From the NCBI RefSeq assembly GCF_003992065.1, contig NZ_RQUZ01000002.1, positions 62,001-126,000 on the forward strand: 64,000 nt of DNA, read 5' to 3'. The position numbers were made by a program, and so were the translations under genes. A model generated the notes under the pieces. That model saw nothing but the letters and a program-made list of their open reading frames with translations. It did not search any database and had not been told where the DNA came from. Source of the DNA: Veillonella seminalis (GTDB lineage: Bacteria > Bacillota > Negativicutes > Veillonellales > Veillonellaceae). Positions 52,698-62,462 of this stretch are shown here, one piece after another; the first letter of the stretch is position 1, and the number at the start of each line of letters is the position of its first letter.

Positions 52698-53316
52698 TTA
52701 CTACCTCCTCATTATTAATAATCATCCCTATCCCAATTCTTGTACTTGCAACCGGTGTAGGATCTACAACTACACTGGTGTGATCAATGCCTGCAGCAAA
52801 AGCCACATGCCATGTAGTTTCCTTGATTTCTATAAAATTAAAGCCGTCAAAAATGCTTCTCGCATTCTTGACGGCGTAAACGCTATCTCGTAATTCATTT
52901 AACTTATCTGGTTCCGTTACGGCTTCACCATAAATATTCACTTTAAAGTGGTAAGGGCTTCCTCCGTAATCGTACCAATCTTGATATTCGGCCGTACTGT
53001 AAATGGCTGATACCATATCTTCTACGGCCTGTGGTGTACCTTTTCGCCGGTGCCATGCTATTGATTGCCTAATCAGATTCCGCTTCACTTCATCAGTCAT
53101 ATCATATTTAAAAAAATCAACATGGAATTGCCATGCCAATAAATTGAGTATTTCTGTAGGCAGTTCATCTAGCCGAGAATAAAGTTCTAACTTTTTAACA
53201 TCATTAGATACATCCTCAACCAATGCATCCACAGCCTTAATAATCAGTTTAATATTTTCATCATCGAGACTGGAAGGTAAGATATCTATCAGTTTCATTT
53301 TTTCAACATCAATCAT
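52690..53316 (-). CDS. Phage tail protein I (P2 gpI-like)
   Basis: 208 aa baseplate component. ILPSSLDDENIKLIIKAVD, LLAWQFHVDFFKYDMTDEVKR and RKGTPQAVEDMV match the gpI family. It links baseplate J and the fibre. It overlaps both neighbours by 8 nt. Confidence 0.88.
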   Translation of the reverse strand: MIDVEKMKLIDILPSSLDDENIKLIIKAVDALVEDVSNDVKKLELYSRLDELPTEILNLLAWQFHVDFFKYDMTDEVKRNLIRQSIAWHRRKGTPQAVEDMVSAIYSTAEYQDWYDYGGSPYHFKVNIYGEAVTEPDKLNELRDSVYAVKNARSIFDGFNFIEIKETTWHVAFAAGIDHTSVVVDPTPVASTRIGIGMIINNEEVVNG

Positions 53317-54493
53317 CTTCTAACCCCCCATATATGATATTTTTGCTACTATTCCAAGCTATTTCATTATTGGCCACAGCTTGATGCACAAATGCCGGTT
53401 CAACTCGTTTTGCCCCAGCTTCCATAATCCTATGAATCAATTCAGAAGGCTCAATATCTCTTCCCATTTTAGACCGTTGCCAAACAATGTAATCTTCTAC
53501 CGCTTGATTTACGGCTAATTGAATGGCCCCCTGTGTAGTTTCTTTAGATTTTGCAATATAGTATGTTGCGGCAAAATTAAACAACTTCTTTTTAGGCTGC
53601 CGCACATTTACTTTATCTGTGCATGGCCGTACAGTTTTATTCGAGCAAGCTACTTTTACTTGATCCAAAACTTCTTGTTCCGGCAGTTCGCCATTTTCCA
53701 TGAGCACATAGAGATCAACTTCACCTTCACGTTCAAAGTTTCTATCCTCCGGCCCCTCTACATAAGTATCAATGATGCCTGTATTCGCCGATAACGCAAA
53801 GTATTCATAGGCACCTTTTGGTCCGGCAGAAGAAAATCGTTCCGGTGCTAAATGAATGCGTTCCCGATATGGTTCATCTGTTTCAATATCAGAACCAGCT
53901 GCACTGGTATCCGTATTCACCACGCTGGCCACCCAAGGCACTGGATCCACCAGCTTGTTAATTTGCCCTGCCACGTATCCATTACCCAGCTTACCGGCAG
54001 TCATACAATAAGCAATCGCCGTAGCATTCAATTTCCCTGGATTAATGGTAATGTCTTTGTCAAAATTAAAATAAATATTATCGCCGGCCGTAACTCGTGT
54101 ACCGGCTGGAATAACTACTGCTGATGTACGCTTTTCTGATAACGTGATCAGCATTGTAGTTTGAGCACTTTTAGCAGCTGTCCTTGCCGTACCTACCAAT
54201 AAACCTAGATGATCTAAGCCCCAAGCCCTAGAATATGCAAGTAAGTTTTGCTTCCCGGTAAAATCAACACGTCGCCTAAGGCCTGTAAGTGCATAGGTGA
54301 TTACCTTAAATGTCAGATACGTTGGATCCGCCGGAGCTAATGCATGCCCTCCCAAAGCATTAAAGATTTGCACTAAGTTAGCCATGATCTTATCCGGATT
54401 AGATTCAGCAAATGAAATATCCGGCAATCCGGCCTTTACCAACAGTTCTGACGTATCCTCTGTATCAAAGGTTAATAATTCTTCAATCGCCAT
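53309..54493 (-). CDS. Baseplate assembly protein J (P2 gpJ-like)
   Basis: 394 aa. SGLRRR-like start (ALTGLRRRVDFTGKQN), LGLLVGTARTAAKSAQTTMLI, DTDEPYRERIHLAPERFSSAGPKGAYEY and the C-terminal GRDIEPSELIHRIMEAGAKRV fit the family. It forms the baseplate wedge edge that contacts the host side. It lies 1 nt behind the gp25-like gene. Confidence 0.9.
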   Translation of the reverse strand: MAIEELLTFDTEDTSELLVKAGLPDISFAESNPDKIMANLVQIFNALGGHALAPADPTYLTFKVITYALTGLRRRVDFTGKQNLLAYSRAWGLDHLGLLVGTARTAAKSAQTTMLITLSEKRTSAVVIPAGTRVTAGDNIYFNFDKDITINPGKLNATAIAYCMTAGKLGNGYVAGQINKLVDPVPWVASVVNTDTSAAGSDIETDEPYRERIHLAPERFSSAGPKGAYEYFALSANTGIIDTYVEGPEDRNFEREGEVDLYVLMENGELPEQEVLDQVKVACSNKTVRPCTDKVNVRQPKKKLFNFAATYYIAKSKETTQGAIQLAVNQAVEDYIVWQRSKMGRDIEPSELIHRIMEAGAKRVEPAFVHQAVANNEIAWNSSKNIIYGGLEDD

Positions 54494-54814
54494 TTATCTC
54501 ACCCCCTTCACGGCTACGGTTAATATCGGTCTAAGGTGCCCAATCTCAGGCACATCATATTTGAGACTCGTAATCTTAGCTCTCGGTTCATACTTTCTAA
54601 CCTGCCTAATAATTTCAGTGCTGATTTTAGCCTGTGCCATCAATGTTGGTGAGTCGATGATTGTACTATCAAGACCAAAATCTCTAAATAGTGGTACTGT
54701 GCCTCTAACTGTAGTGATAATCATACGTACATTTTGCACTACCTCCGCTTCAACGGATTCCGGAGCAAGGCTAATTTTGCCGGTAACAGAATTAATTACT
54801 GGATTGAGTAGCAC
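54494..54814 (-). CDS. Baseplate wedge protein, gp25/gpW-like
   Basis: 106 aa from a GTG at 54814 with AAGGAGG upstream. VQNVRMIITTVRGTVPLFRDFGL is the hallmark of the gp25/GPW family. It overlaps the upstream gene by 23 nt. It is essential for baseplate assembly in related phages. Confidence 0.9.
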   Translation of the reverse strand: MLLNPVINSVTGKISLAPESVEAEVVQNVRMIITTVRGTVPLFRDFGLDSTIIDSPTLMAQAKISTEIIRQVRKYEPRAKITSLKYDVPEIGHLRPILTVAVKGVR

Positions 54815-55241
54815 TATCAGCCACCTCCTTAGTCGTAATGATTGTGTCATTGATGTACTCGCTCAATGTGACATTTACTTTTGCATATATAATGCCGCCT
54901 TTTGGGCCAAATAACACATCACTCATATCAGCTTCTTTCACCACCCATTGATCAATACCAATCGGAGTATTATTTAATACAAAATCTACAACAGCTCCGT
55001 TTTCAACGTATTCTTTCAACTGCTCAAATTCTTCTTCTGGTGTAACGCCATACATGGTATGTAGCTGAATGCTAAACGATATTTCTTCCAGATTTGGTCC
55101 AACGTATTCCAATTTAGGCTTATTTAGTAAAATCGCATGTTCTGCATAACGTGCAGATACTTTTCGGCTATAATCACTAATAGTACGTAATGTTCGAGTG
55201 CTTGCTACAAAATATACATCACCCAATGATCCTACTACCAT
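54792..55241 (-). CDS. Tail terminator-like protein, gpU family
   Basis: 149 aa. MVVGSLGDVYFVASTRTLRT, EEISFSIQLHTMYGVTP and GIIYAKVNVTLSEY are typical of P2 gpU. gpU caps the tail or takes part in its completion. It lies 11 nt from the gpV-like gene. Confidence 0.85.
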   Translation of the reverse strand: MVVGSLGDVYFVASTRTLRTISDYSRKVSARYAEHAILLNKPKLEYVGPNLEEISFSIQLHTMYGVTPEEEFEQLKEYVENGAVVDFVLNNTPIGIDQWVVKEADMSDVLFGPKGGIIYAKVNVTLSEYINDTIITTKEVADSATQSSN

Positions 55242-55252
55242 ATAATCACCTC

Positions 55253-55744
55253 CTATTGTGGTTTGCCGGTACTACCACCGCCCGGCACCACACCGCCATG
55301 AGTGTGATTAACTAGCGAAATTCCATTTACAACAACATCTCCGGCCCCCTGAATATTAATCGTACCGGCCTCAATATTAACTGTTCCGGGAGAGCTAATG
55401 CTTAATGTGCCGCTGCTTGTATCCATAGTTACCGATGTACCATCACTAAACACAGCCGTTTCCACATTTGCATCAGCCACCGGCGGTGTATCTGCACCGG
55501 AATACATGGCACCAATAATCCATCCTTCATTAAGGTTCTTACTGTTCGGATCAAAAATAATAAGCACCTGTTCCCCTACTGCATAGGAGTGCTGGTGCTT
55601 ATTATTGAGTGTATTCTTTTCCAGAATCTGCAATGGCCCTGTTACCTTATTATCCTTATCCGGTATTACAGCCCTTGCAGTATGAGTTGCAGGGTCTATG
55701 GCATCAATATACCCTTTTACTATAATTTGATTAATTGTAGCCAA
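55253..55744 (-). CDS. Baseplate spike protein, gpV-like
   Basis: 163 aa. An N-terminal OB-fold (RAVIPDKDNKVTGPLQIL, VLIIFDPNSKNLNEGWIIG) is followed by a beta-helix-like stretch (SISSPGTVNIEAGTINIQG). The end HTHGGVVPGGG is the usual metal-binding spike tip motif. It punctures the host envelope. It overlaps the gpD-like gene by 14 nt. Confidence 0.9.
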   Translation of the reverse strand: MATINQIIVKGYIDAIDPATHTARAVIPDKDNKVTGPLQILEKNTLNNKHQHSYAVGEQVLIIFDPNSKNLNEGWIIGAMYSGADTPPVADANVETAVFSDGTSVTMDTSSGTLSISSPGTVNIEAGTINIQGAGDVVVNGISLVNHTHGGVVPGGGSTGKPQ

Positions 55745-56843
55745 TGAGAGCCCTCCTTATATCTAAACTTGTAACGTAATTACCTGATAATTCCACATCA
55801 ACTTCTCGAATTACATATTTCCCATCAAATACACCGAAATTATTAAGCATAATAGTTGCTCCGGCATACAAGTCCGGCCGGCCTTTCAATGTAATCTTAC
55901 CGGTGGTTTCTTCCTTGTTCTTATTAAATAATTCTTTCTTGGCCAAACGTAAAGCCGCTGCCGTATCAGCCACTTCTTGATTAATTTTGAGCACCTTTTT
56001 CTCTGTGGTTCCTTTTAATTTGTTGTTCTGCTCCGGTGCCTCAAAGGTAGCGGATATTTTTTCTTTCTTCTTGGATTTTTGATAGGTCACTGTACAGGCC
56101 GTGTAAATATCACGCACTTTGCTATGAAATTCGTAATCTTCCATATCCTCTAACGCCAATTTATCAATAATAGCAATTGGATCTTGTGCATCATATTTAG
56201 CCTCGTCAAAAATTACAATCTTACCATCAGAAACTTTAGTACACAGGCCATTATCTTTACACAATCGTTCTAAAAATACCAAATCTGGTTCTTCAGTTTG
56301 CTCTACCCTATCTAATGTTGGATTATCTTCAGAATCATATACAAGACCTAAACTTGCACTATTGGCCAAGTCTTGGGCCACAACTTTTAATTGTACCTTT
56401 TCCCAAGATCTAGTATTATTTATATCCCTGGCTACTCCATCAGGAACCGATACTGTATTAAGTTGTACTGTTGATCCTGAGTTGCCGGATGCCAAACCTA
56501 TATCATCTATGTAAAATTTACCAAGCGGAATATTAATATCAGTAGTTACATCGTAATACCAATGTATTAGTATCAGATTTACTGTTATTTGAGCATTTTT
56601 AGATGGATACCAATCGCCCGACCACAATCCTTGACGATCATCTAATGTTAAATCAAAGGTATCCGCTTCACCGCTCATAACGTCCTTATAACTTGCCCCA
56701 ATTAAATACTGTGCCAAATCCACGCTAATATCTGTTGATTCATATAAAATCTGCAAGGCTGCACGTCTAGCCGGATATATCGGTTTTAATGCCAATGGAG
56801 CCGCTTCAGGTAAATATTGTGTTAAGTCCCTAATATCTAACAT
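55731..56843 (-). CDS. Baseplate hub protein, gpD-like
   Basis: 370 aa. YKDVMSGEADTFDLTLDDR, SWEKVQLKVVAQDLA and PDLVFLERLCKDNGL match the late-control/hub family (P2 gpD, Mu gp44-like). It forms the trimeric hub above the spike. It lies 1 nt from the gpX-like gene. Confidence 0.9.
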   Translation of the reverse strand: MLDIRDLTQYLPEAAPLALKPIYPARRAALQILYESTDISVDLAQYLIGASYKDVMSGEADTFDLTLDDRQGLWSGDWYPSKNAQITVNLILIHWYYDVTTDINIPLGKFYIDDIGLASGNSGSTVQLNTVSVPDGVARDINNTRSWEKVQLKVVAQDLANSASLGLVYDSEDNPTLDRVEQTEEPDLVFLERLCKDNGLCTKVSDGKIVIFDEAKYDAQDPIAIIDKLALEDMEDYEFHSKVRDIYTACTVTYQKSKKKEKISATFEAPEQNNKLKGTTEKKVLKINQEVADTAAALRLAKKELFNKNKEETTGKITLKGRPDLYAGATIMLNNFGVFDGKYVIREVDVELSGNYVTSLDIRRALIGYN

Positions 56844-56844
56844 A

Positions 56845-57048
56845 TTAACGCCTCCATGGTGGCAAGTTTACTATGGTTTTCTTTGTCACGGAAGGAATAT
56901 TGAGCGTAATGCCGGATGGCAACATATCGTAATTAATATAATCAGGATTTGCCTTCATTAAAACAGACATAAATCGTTCATCACCCATCTGCTCTTTAGC
57001 AACCACATCCCACATATCACCTAATCTGGTAGTATATTTAGTTGCCAT
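56845..57048 (-). CDS. Tail protein X, LysM-like (P2 gpX)
   Basis: 67 aa from the ATG at 57048. YTTRLGDMWDVVAKEQMGDERFM and LPSGITLNIP are typical of the small LysM-type tail proteins that sit near the hub. It overlaps the tape-measure gene by 11 nt. Confidence 0.9.
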   Translation of the reverse strand: MATKYTTRLGDMWDVVAKEQMGDERFMSVLMKANPDYINYDMLPSGITLNIPSVTKKTIVNLPPWRR

Positions 57049-59638
57049 AGGCCACTCTTGCCTCCTTCCGTTTGATTTCATCCAACACCTTTAATACTTC
57101 TCGCTTAATAGTCGCCGCAATATTTTTAGATTCTGCTTCGGTACTATTGCCAGTAATAGTAATATTAAATTCAAATGACGGATTAATAGCTATTTCTCTG
57201 TTACTGCTAGTAGTATTTTCCATCATTCTAGGAGCCTTGACCGTTGGTGCCGGCTGTCCTGCCATTTGCGGTGCCAAGTATCGTACGGCTCTTGGCTGAT
57301 AATTTTGATTATTCCCAGTAGAGTTTATTCCTTCACTAGAATTTTTCGGTAATATACCAAGCATTTGCCCGGCTTTATGCCACAAGCTAATGGATCTTGG
57401 TTTACCGTCAAGCGGAATAGCAGCTTCTGCACTATCTTCGGCAAACCAAGTAGTAAATGCACCCTTGCCATAAATACCGCCTTTAGCGTTTTTCTTTTCT
57501 ACGCCACCGCCGCCATCATCGCCATTAATCATATTTTTAACGATGTTAATGGTTCCTTCAATCGGATTTGCTAAGAACTCTTTAATTCCTTGCCATTTTT
57601 GCATAACCCATTCGCCAGCTTCGCCTAAGGAGTCTTTAATTCCGGAGCAGAACTTATCCATTGCAGCCTTTGGATCATTCCAAAGGAGCACAAACCAAGC
57701 TTTGATTGTATCCCAATTTGTGACTAATAAATAACCGACTGCAATCAACCCAGCAATGCCGGCAATAACTAAACCTATCGGATTAGCCAACATGGCTGCA
57801 TTAAGTAACCACTGTGCCCCGGTCCAGGCCATCGTTACACCTCTTACTGCCGCCATAGCAGCACTATAGGCAATAACTTTCCCTGCACTCATTAAACCTC
57901 TACCTATTACCATGGCCCCGTTGTACATGTATTGGCCAACTGCGGCTGCCTTTGTTGCTGCACTAGTTGCAAGCACCGCCCCATGATAAGCCACTAAACG
58001 GCCAACTGACATTAATTTACTACCGGTGGCCAATGCAAAATTATATACTGCATGCCCGGCAGCGGAAACTTTTGCCGCTATGCCTGTAGCTTTAGTGGCT
58101 ATTGCATTACGCATACTTGCTAATGTGTGTGTATTAGTGGCAGTAGTTGATAACAGTTGAGCCGCCTTATATGCTTGCCATGCTTCCTTAGCTTTTAAGA
58201 TTGGAGCTAGTACAGAGGTTACCGCCCAAGTTAATCCGGAAACCGCCGCTACTGTTGCCAGCAATCCACCTACACCACCGACCACTACGGCCGTTAATGT
58301 TTGATGTTCTTTTGCAAAATTGGCTGCACCTTGAATCATTGGCGTTAAGCTATCAAGTAATTCTTTTGCCGGTGGCAATAATGCGGTCCCGATTGTAATC
58401 CCTAAATTATTCAATGCATTTCGTGCTAATTGCATACTGTTGCTCGTAGTTTGCATTCTTGTATCAAACTCTGCCTGCATGGAATTAGCATATTTAGATT
58501 GATCCGCTACCGTGGCCAAGTTGTTACGTAATGCATCCAAGTTTGTTAACAATGGAGCAATTGCCTTAATCCCTTCAGCTCCAAATAAGTCCTTCAAAAC
58601 TGCCGCTTGCTGATATTTATCCAATTGAGACAATCGAGTGAACACATCTTGCAAGGCACCACTGGCATCCGTCTGCATACGCTTAGCCATCTCAACCGCA
58701 TCAAGACCCAACGCACTAAATGCAGCCGCCTGTGATTTAGTGGCACCTTCGCCGGTAGTCATGGCCAAGATAATTTTTTGGATACCTGTTGCCGCTACTT
58801 CCGACTCTGTACCGGCTGCCGCCATAGTCGCACCTAATGCAGCGATTTCACCGGAGGCTAATCCACCTACAGCCCCAAGAGGACCAACACGAGATACGAT
58901 ATCACTAATCTTAGCACTGGATGCAGCTGTGGTATTACTTAAATAATTGACCTTATCCGCTAACGATACAACTTCCGGTTGCGTCATTTTAAATGCAGTT
59001 CTCCATTCGGCCATGGTTTGGCCGGCTTCTTCTGCACTCATATCAAAAGCCACGCCCATCTTAACCGCATCAGTAGCAAATGCTTTTAGGTCCTCACGAG
59101 CAATACCGGCTTGTCCGCCGGCTGCAACGATTTGAGCAATACCTTCCGCTGACATCGGCAGCACCGTACTCATTTGTTTAATATCTTCACCCATCTGCTT
59201 AAATTGTTCCGGCGTGTCAAAATCAACAACTTTTCGTACATCGGCCATAACATCTTCAAATGCCATGGCTTCTTTGATTGGAAAGCCTAATGTTGCCACC
59301 GCAGCCGCTCCGGCTTTAACAGCCATGCCACCGGCTTGGTCTCTAACATTTTCAACATTAGCACGCAATGCTTTTGTTTTTTCCACATTATTTAGTGCTT
59401 TAGCTGCACGTTGTTGCCGCTCATATGCCTTGGTAAGATTATCCATTGTCTTTGTGTAATTTACCGCATCAACCTTACCATCCTTATAGGCTTGCTTGAG
59501 ATTATCCATTTCCTTTTGCAAGGATTTAGCATAAGTCTGTGTTTGCCGCATCGTCTTGGCCGCATTGGAAAAGGCAGCCTTAAATGACCCGGCAGTATTA
59601 GCCGTAATATTAAATTGTGTTGTATACGTTTTAGCCAT
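57038..59638 (-). CDS. Tail tape-measure protein (TP901 family)
   Basis: 866 aa. Coiled coil at about 25-95, then the TP901 core (MAFEDVMADVRKVVDFDTPEQ, SAEGIAQIVAAGGQAGI, about 120-400). Several hydrophobic helices lie at about 450-660 (VVVGGVGGLLATVAAVSGL, NPIGLVIAGIAGLIAVGYLL). The length sets tail length, about 130 nm by the usual 1.5 A per residue. It directly follows the frameshifted chaperone genes, as in P2. Confidence 0.92.
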   Translation of the reverse strand: MAKTYTTQFNITANTAGSFKAAFSNAAKTMRQTQTYAKSLQKEMDNLKQAYKDGKVDAVNYTKTMDNLTKAYERQQRAAKALNNVEKTKALRANVENVRDQAGGMAVKAGAAAVATLGFPIKEAMAFEDVMADVRKVVDFDTPEQFKQMGEDIKQMSTVLPMSAEGIAQIVAAGGQAGIAREDLKAFATDAVKMGVAFDMSAEEAGQTMAEWRTAFKMTQPEVVSLADKVNYLSNTTAASSAKISDIVSRVGPLGAVGGLASGEIAALGATMAAAGTESEVAATGIQKIILAMTTGEGATKSQAAAFSALGLDAVEMAKRMQTDASGALQDVFTRLSQLDKYQQAAVLKDLFGAEGIKAIAPLLTNLDALRNNLATVADQSKYANSMQAEFDTRMQTTSNSMQLARNALNNLGITIGTALLPPAKELLDSLTPMIQGAANFAKEHQTLTAVVVGGVGGLLATVAAVSGLTWAVTSVLAPILKAKEAWQAYKAAQLLSTTATNTHTLASMRNAIATKATGIAAKVSAAGHAVYNFALATGSKLMSVGRLVAYHGAVLATSAATKAAAVGQYMYNGAMVIGRGLMSAGKVIAYSAAMAAVRGVTMAWTGAQWLLNAAMLANPIGLVIAGIAGLIAVGYLLVTNWDTIKAWFVLLWNDPKAAMDKFCSGIKDSLGEAGEWVMQKWQGIKEFLANPIEGTINIVKNMINGDDGGGGVEKKNAKGGIYGKGAFTTWFAEDSAEAAIPLDGKPRSISLWHKAGQMLGILPKNSSEGINSTGNNQNYQPRAVRYLAPQMAGQPAPTVKAPRMMENTTSSNREIAINPSFEFNITITGNSTEAESKNIAATIKREVLKVLDEIKRKEARVAYGN

Positions 59639-59642
59639 TTAA

Positions 59643-59819
59643 TCACCCTTTCTTCGCAGCTATACGTTCATTCCAGCAATTTATCCATTTAAAAAGCACC
59701 GGCACCGGTTTCTTTTCCCAAAAGGCTATGGATGTTTTTGTTTCCAATGACATTTTCAACAATTGTTCTCGTAAATAAGGCACTATTTCTTCAGGCGTTA
59801 ATCCAGAAATTGCAAAAAA
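59643..59819 (-). CDS. Frameshift extension of the tail chaperone (E' part)
   Basis: In the -1 frame relative to the preceding gene, about 58 codons run from the slippery TTTTTTG (59813-59819 on the minus strand) to a TGA at 59643-59645. They encode AISGLTPEEIVPYLREQLLK, then FWEKKPVPVLFKWINCW. No start codon of its own is suitable. In P2 the same gene pair (E and E+E') makes two products by a -1 shift. The joint product is expected at a fraction of the unshifted one. Confidence 0.85.
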   Translation of the reverse strand, partial: FFAISGLTPEEIVPYLREQLLKMSLETKTSIAFWEKKPVPVLFKWINCWNERIAAKKG

Positions 59820-60091
59820 TTTGCTGCGGCCTCAGTGATTTTAGCCACGTCCTTAAACGTCATTAAATCACGAATATCTTCAAATTTAATTTTTTCCTTG
59901 CATGCCTTAACGGCCACCATAGCACGATATTTTGCACCCCATACGATATTAGGTGTAATTTCACCGAGCATACGAGATTCTTGTTCTAATTCAAAAAAAT
60001 CTGCACTAGTCAATTTATTAAAATCAAAGTGTAATTCAGATACTTCTTTGTCATTGATCATAACCGGTTTTACCAATTTAATAGTTTCCAT
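59798..60091 (-). CDS. Tail assembly chaperone (P2 gpE-like)
   Basis: 97 aa. VMINDKEVSELHFDFNKLTSADFFELEQESRM is the family motif (phage tail assembly chaperone). It starts 66 nt after the tail tube gene and carries the slippery TTTTTTG near its 3' end. Chaperones of this type hold the tape measure during tail assembly. Confidence 0.9.
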   Translation of the reverse strand: METIKLVKPVMINDKEVSELHFDFNKLTSADFFELEQESRMLGEITPNIVWGAKYRAMVAVKACKEKIKFEDIRDLMTFKDVAKITEAAANFLQFLD

Positions 60092-60112
60092 TCCTTACCT
60101 CCAAATAAAATA

Positions 60113-60133
60113 GGCGTAGCATAGTGCTACGCC
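60113..60133 (-). terminator. Hairpin after the tail tube gene
   Basis: A perfect 9-bp stem (GGCGTAGCA with its complement) and 3-nt loop, followed on the minus strand by TATTTTATTT. It could reduce transcription beyond the abundantly needed tube and sheath genes. Confidence 0.6.
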
Positions 60134-60157
60134 ATATCTATGTCACTGCTTCTAATA

Positions 60158-60685
60158 TTACATCCCCAATAAAGAGCGGATTTCTGCCAAATAATCAATT
60201 TCACCAACTTTGCAAATGTAGTTGATTACATCAATTTCCATCATTGTCTTGCCTTGATTGGTTACTTTAATATACGTCAAAGATAATGTTACGGAGGTTC
60301 CCATCTGAGACGATGGTTCTGCATTGCCCTGTTTAAAACTTTTAGTTACACCTTTCGCAACAACACGCCACCCTTCGGATTTTGGTGCACCATCACCACC
60401 ATCCACATTATTTACGGCCATACGGCAATCAATATAATGACTAGTAGGTGCAAATAAAGAATAGGTATGCTTAGTTACAGTATTAAAATCCAAACCTAAT
60501 TCCATGGCCTTTAACAATCCAGGTGCAATGGATTCAAATTCACCGGCAATGCCCGCACCTTTCATTGTTTCAGTCAAGTAATCCATATCCGGCAACGTTA
60601 CCTTGCTGATGCCTAACATAACGTTACTAGCGTTATTATACACACGCATGTCATGAAGGCGATCAGGAATATTATGTGTGTTCAT
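60158..60685 (-). CDS. Major tail tube protein (P2 FII-like)
   Basis: 175 aa. VTLPDMDYLTETMKGAGIAGE and KSFKQGNAEPSSQMGTSVTLSLTY are family features. It builds the inner tube of the contractile tail. It lies 12 nt after the sheath gene. Confidence 0.92.
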   Translation of the reverse strand: MNTHNIPDRLHDMRVYNNASNVMLGISKVTLPDMDYLTETMKGAGIAGEFESIAPGLLKAMELGLDFNTVTKHTYSLFAPTSHYIDCRMAVNNVDGGDGAPKSEGWRVVAKGVTKSFKQGNAEPSSQMGTSVTLSLTYIKVTNQGKTMMEIDVINYICKVGEIDYLAEIRSLLGM

Positions 60686-60697
60686 AGTTCCTCCTCA

Positions 60698-62155
60698 TTA
60701 TGCAGCATTAAATAATTGTTTTAAGTACGATACATCATATTCTAATACAAACTCTACATATTCTGCAGGTGTCAAGTATCCTAAGAATAAATGGAATTTC
60801 ACATGACCATTAATCAGGCTCGTATTAGGATTTTCATCCCGGCGGAACTCTACCCGGCCCCCTAATAATTTTTCATCTGCAGTAAGTCCCGATAACCAAA
60901 TATTAATTGTATCCGTGATTTGTTCGCACCAACGTGGACGAATCGGACCGTCTACTTTAGTAAAATACGATAATACCAAGGTAGCACTAATCCAATTTGC
61001 CATACGTCGCAATGGATTGAAATTATCTTTTGGATCTAAATTGGCTGGATAACAAGCTGTACGGTTGCCCCAACTACGCCACCCACCGACAAAATTAATT
61101 GCCGTAGTAACACCTTCGCCGTTAAGCACATTGGCATCCTTAATGCTCAATAAAACATCTGTGCCATCTGCTAAGCAAGTTCCATCCGTTTTCATTACAT
61201 GATTAGAAGGAGAAATATACGGAACATCTTCCCCTTCAGAGGAATCAATATAATATGTTAAAGCCGCATTTAATGTGCCCATGTGCAATACTTTATCGCC
61301 AATTTTTGCCATTGGCCAATGAATCATTAAGTTTTTATCCACAAAATTCTTTTCATTTTTGTAGGCCGGTACATCACTGTATTTACTTAACGTTTCGTCA
61401 GCCGGTAAATCAGCATATACCATGGCCGGGAATAATCCATTAATAGATTCCCCTTTGGCATTTAAAATCATAGCTACTTCATTGTCCATAGAATATTTTG
61501 GTGCTAACAAGATCCCCGGCACAATACGCAATTTTGGAAATACGTTTTCAATCGCTTCAATGCCTTTTTTAATTCCGGTGGCGGCATCTTCACCGCCAAT
61601 AATATCTTGCTTAGTAACTGCTGTTGGATCTACCTGTTCATATGTTACTGCTAAATTAACAGTATTCTTTACTGCATCAGTATCAAGTAATGTAATTACC
61701 AAATTCCCATCATCATCATGCAAGGCGGTATAATCAACATCTTTTGTTAAATCCTTTTGATTAGTGCTATCTTTAACTTTTAATGTAGGCACAATAACCG
61801 GTTCCGTGATTCTTGCCACTTTATTTGTCAATTTAAGTGCTGTTTGAGTGCCGGCCTTTTTGTGTTTAGTAATATCCAAAACGTTGATAAATACTACCGG
61901 TGCTACATTATATAAATAAAAATATGCGTACATCGCTTCACAGGCATCATAATTAGCAAAATCAGTACAATACCCTAACTGAGCTTGTGCATCGCCAATG
62001 TCGTTACAATACACCGGCACATTGGCTGCCACCGGCTCCGTTGCTAAGTGTACCGGAGCAATACCAATAACTACCGGCACATCAGCGTTCACTGTCGCAA
62101 TTTGCTGTAAAGATGTCGCTTTTTCGCTAACACCAATACCATGCTTAATTTCCAT
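60698..62155 (-). CDS. Tail sheath protein (P2 FI-like)
   Basis: 485 aa. The N-terminus MEIKHGIGVSEKAT, the middle PSNHVMKTDGTCLADG and the C-terminal INFVGGWRSWGNRTAC and IRPRWCEQITDTINIW are typical of Myoviridae-type sheaths. It contracts to drive the tube. The preceding gap of 19 nt has a GGAGG site. Confidence 0.93.
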   Translation of the reverse strand: MEIKHGIGVSEKATSLQQIATVNADVPVVIGIAPVHLATEPVAANVPVYCNDIGDAQAQLGYCTDFANYDACEAMYAYFYLYNVAPVVFINVLDITKHKKAGTQTALKLTNKVARITEPVIVPTLKVKDSTNQKDLTKDVDYTALHDDDGNLVITLLDTDAVKNTVNLAVTYEQVDPTAVTKQDIIGGEDAATGIKKGIEAIENVFPKLRIVPGILLAPKYSMDNEVAMILNAKGESINGLFPAMVYADLPADETLSKYSDVPAYKNEKNFVDKNLMIHWPMAKIGDKVLHMGTLNAALTYYIDSSEGEDVPYISPSNHVMKTDGTCLADGTDVLLSIKDANVLNGEGVTTAINFVGGWRSWGNRTACYPANLDPKDNFNPLRRMANWISATLVLSYFTKVDGPIRPRWCEQITDTINIWLSGLTADEKLLGGRVEFRRDENPNTSLINGHVKFHLFLGYLTPAEYVEFVLEYDVSYLKQLFNAA

Positions 62156-62174
62156 AATTTCCTCCTATTCCTAA

Positions 62175-62462
62175 TTAACGGTTGGCCGCATCATATTCCG
62201 GTGTGCCTTTAGTGTGCATTTTTTGCACTTTATCCGCATAATCAGCAGTCTTTACAATTAAACGCCGTAAGTACGGCTTTTCATTTAATTCCGCTTCAAT
62301 ATAATCTGGCACACCACCAAAATACACCGCATTTTTTACCAATTTATATCCCGGTTGAGTCGGACCAATGTAAATATAATTAGCCGCTTCCGGTTGCTTT
62401 TCCACTACCGGGCCCGGCTCCATTACTACTTCCGGCTTAACCTCATTCAAAATCTTCGCCAT
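62175..62462 (-). CDS. Small phage protein upstream of the sheath
   Basis: 95 aa. A Pro/Glu-rich start is followed by IYIGPTQPGYKLVKNAVYFGGVP, seen in small tail-region proteins of other phages. It overlaps the next upstream gene by 20 nt. Function unknown. Confidence 0.65.
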   Translation of the reverse strand: MAKILNEVKPEVVMEPGPVVEKQPEAANYIYIGPTQPGYKLVKNAVYFGGVPDYIEAELNEKPYLRRLIVKTADYADKVQKMHTKGTPEYDAANR

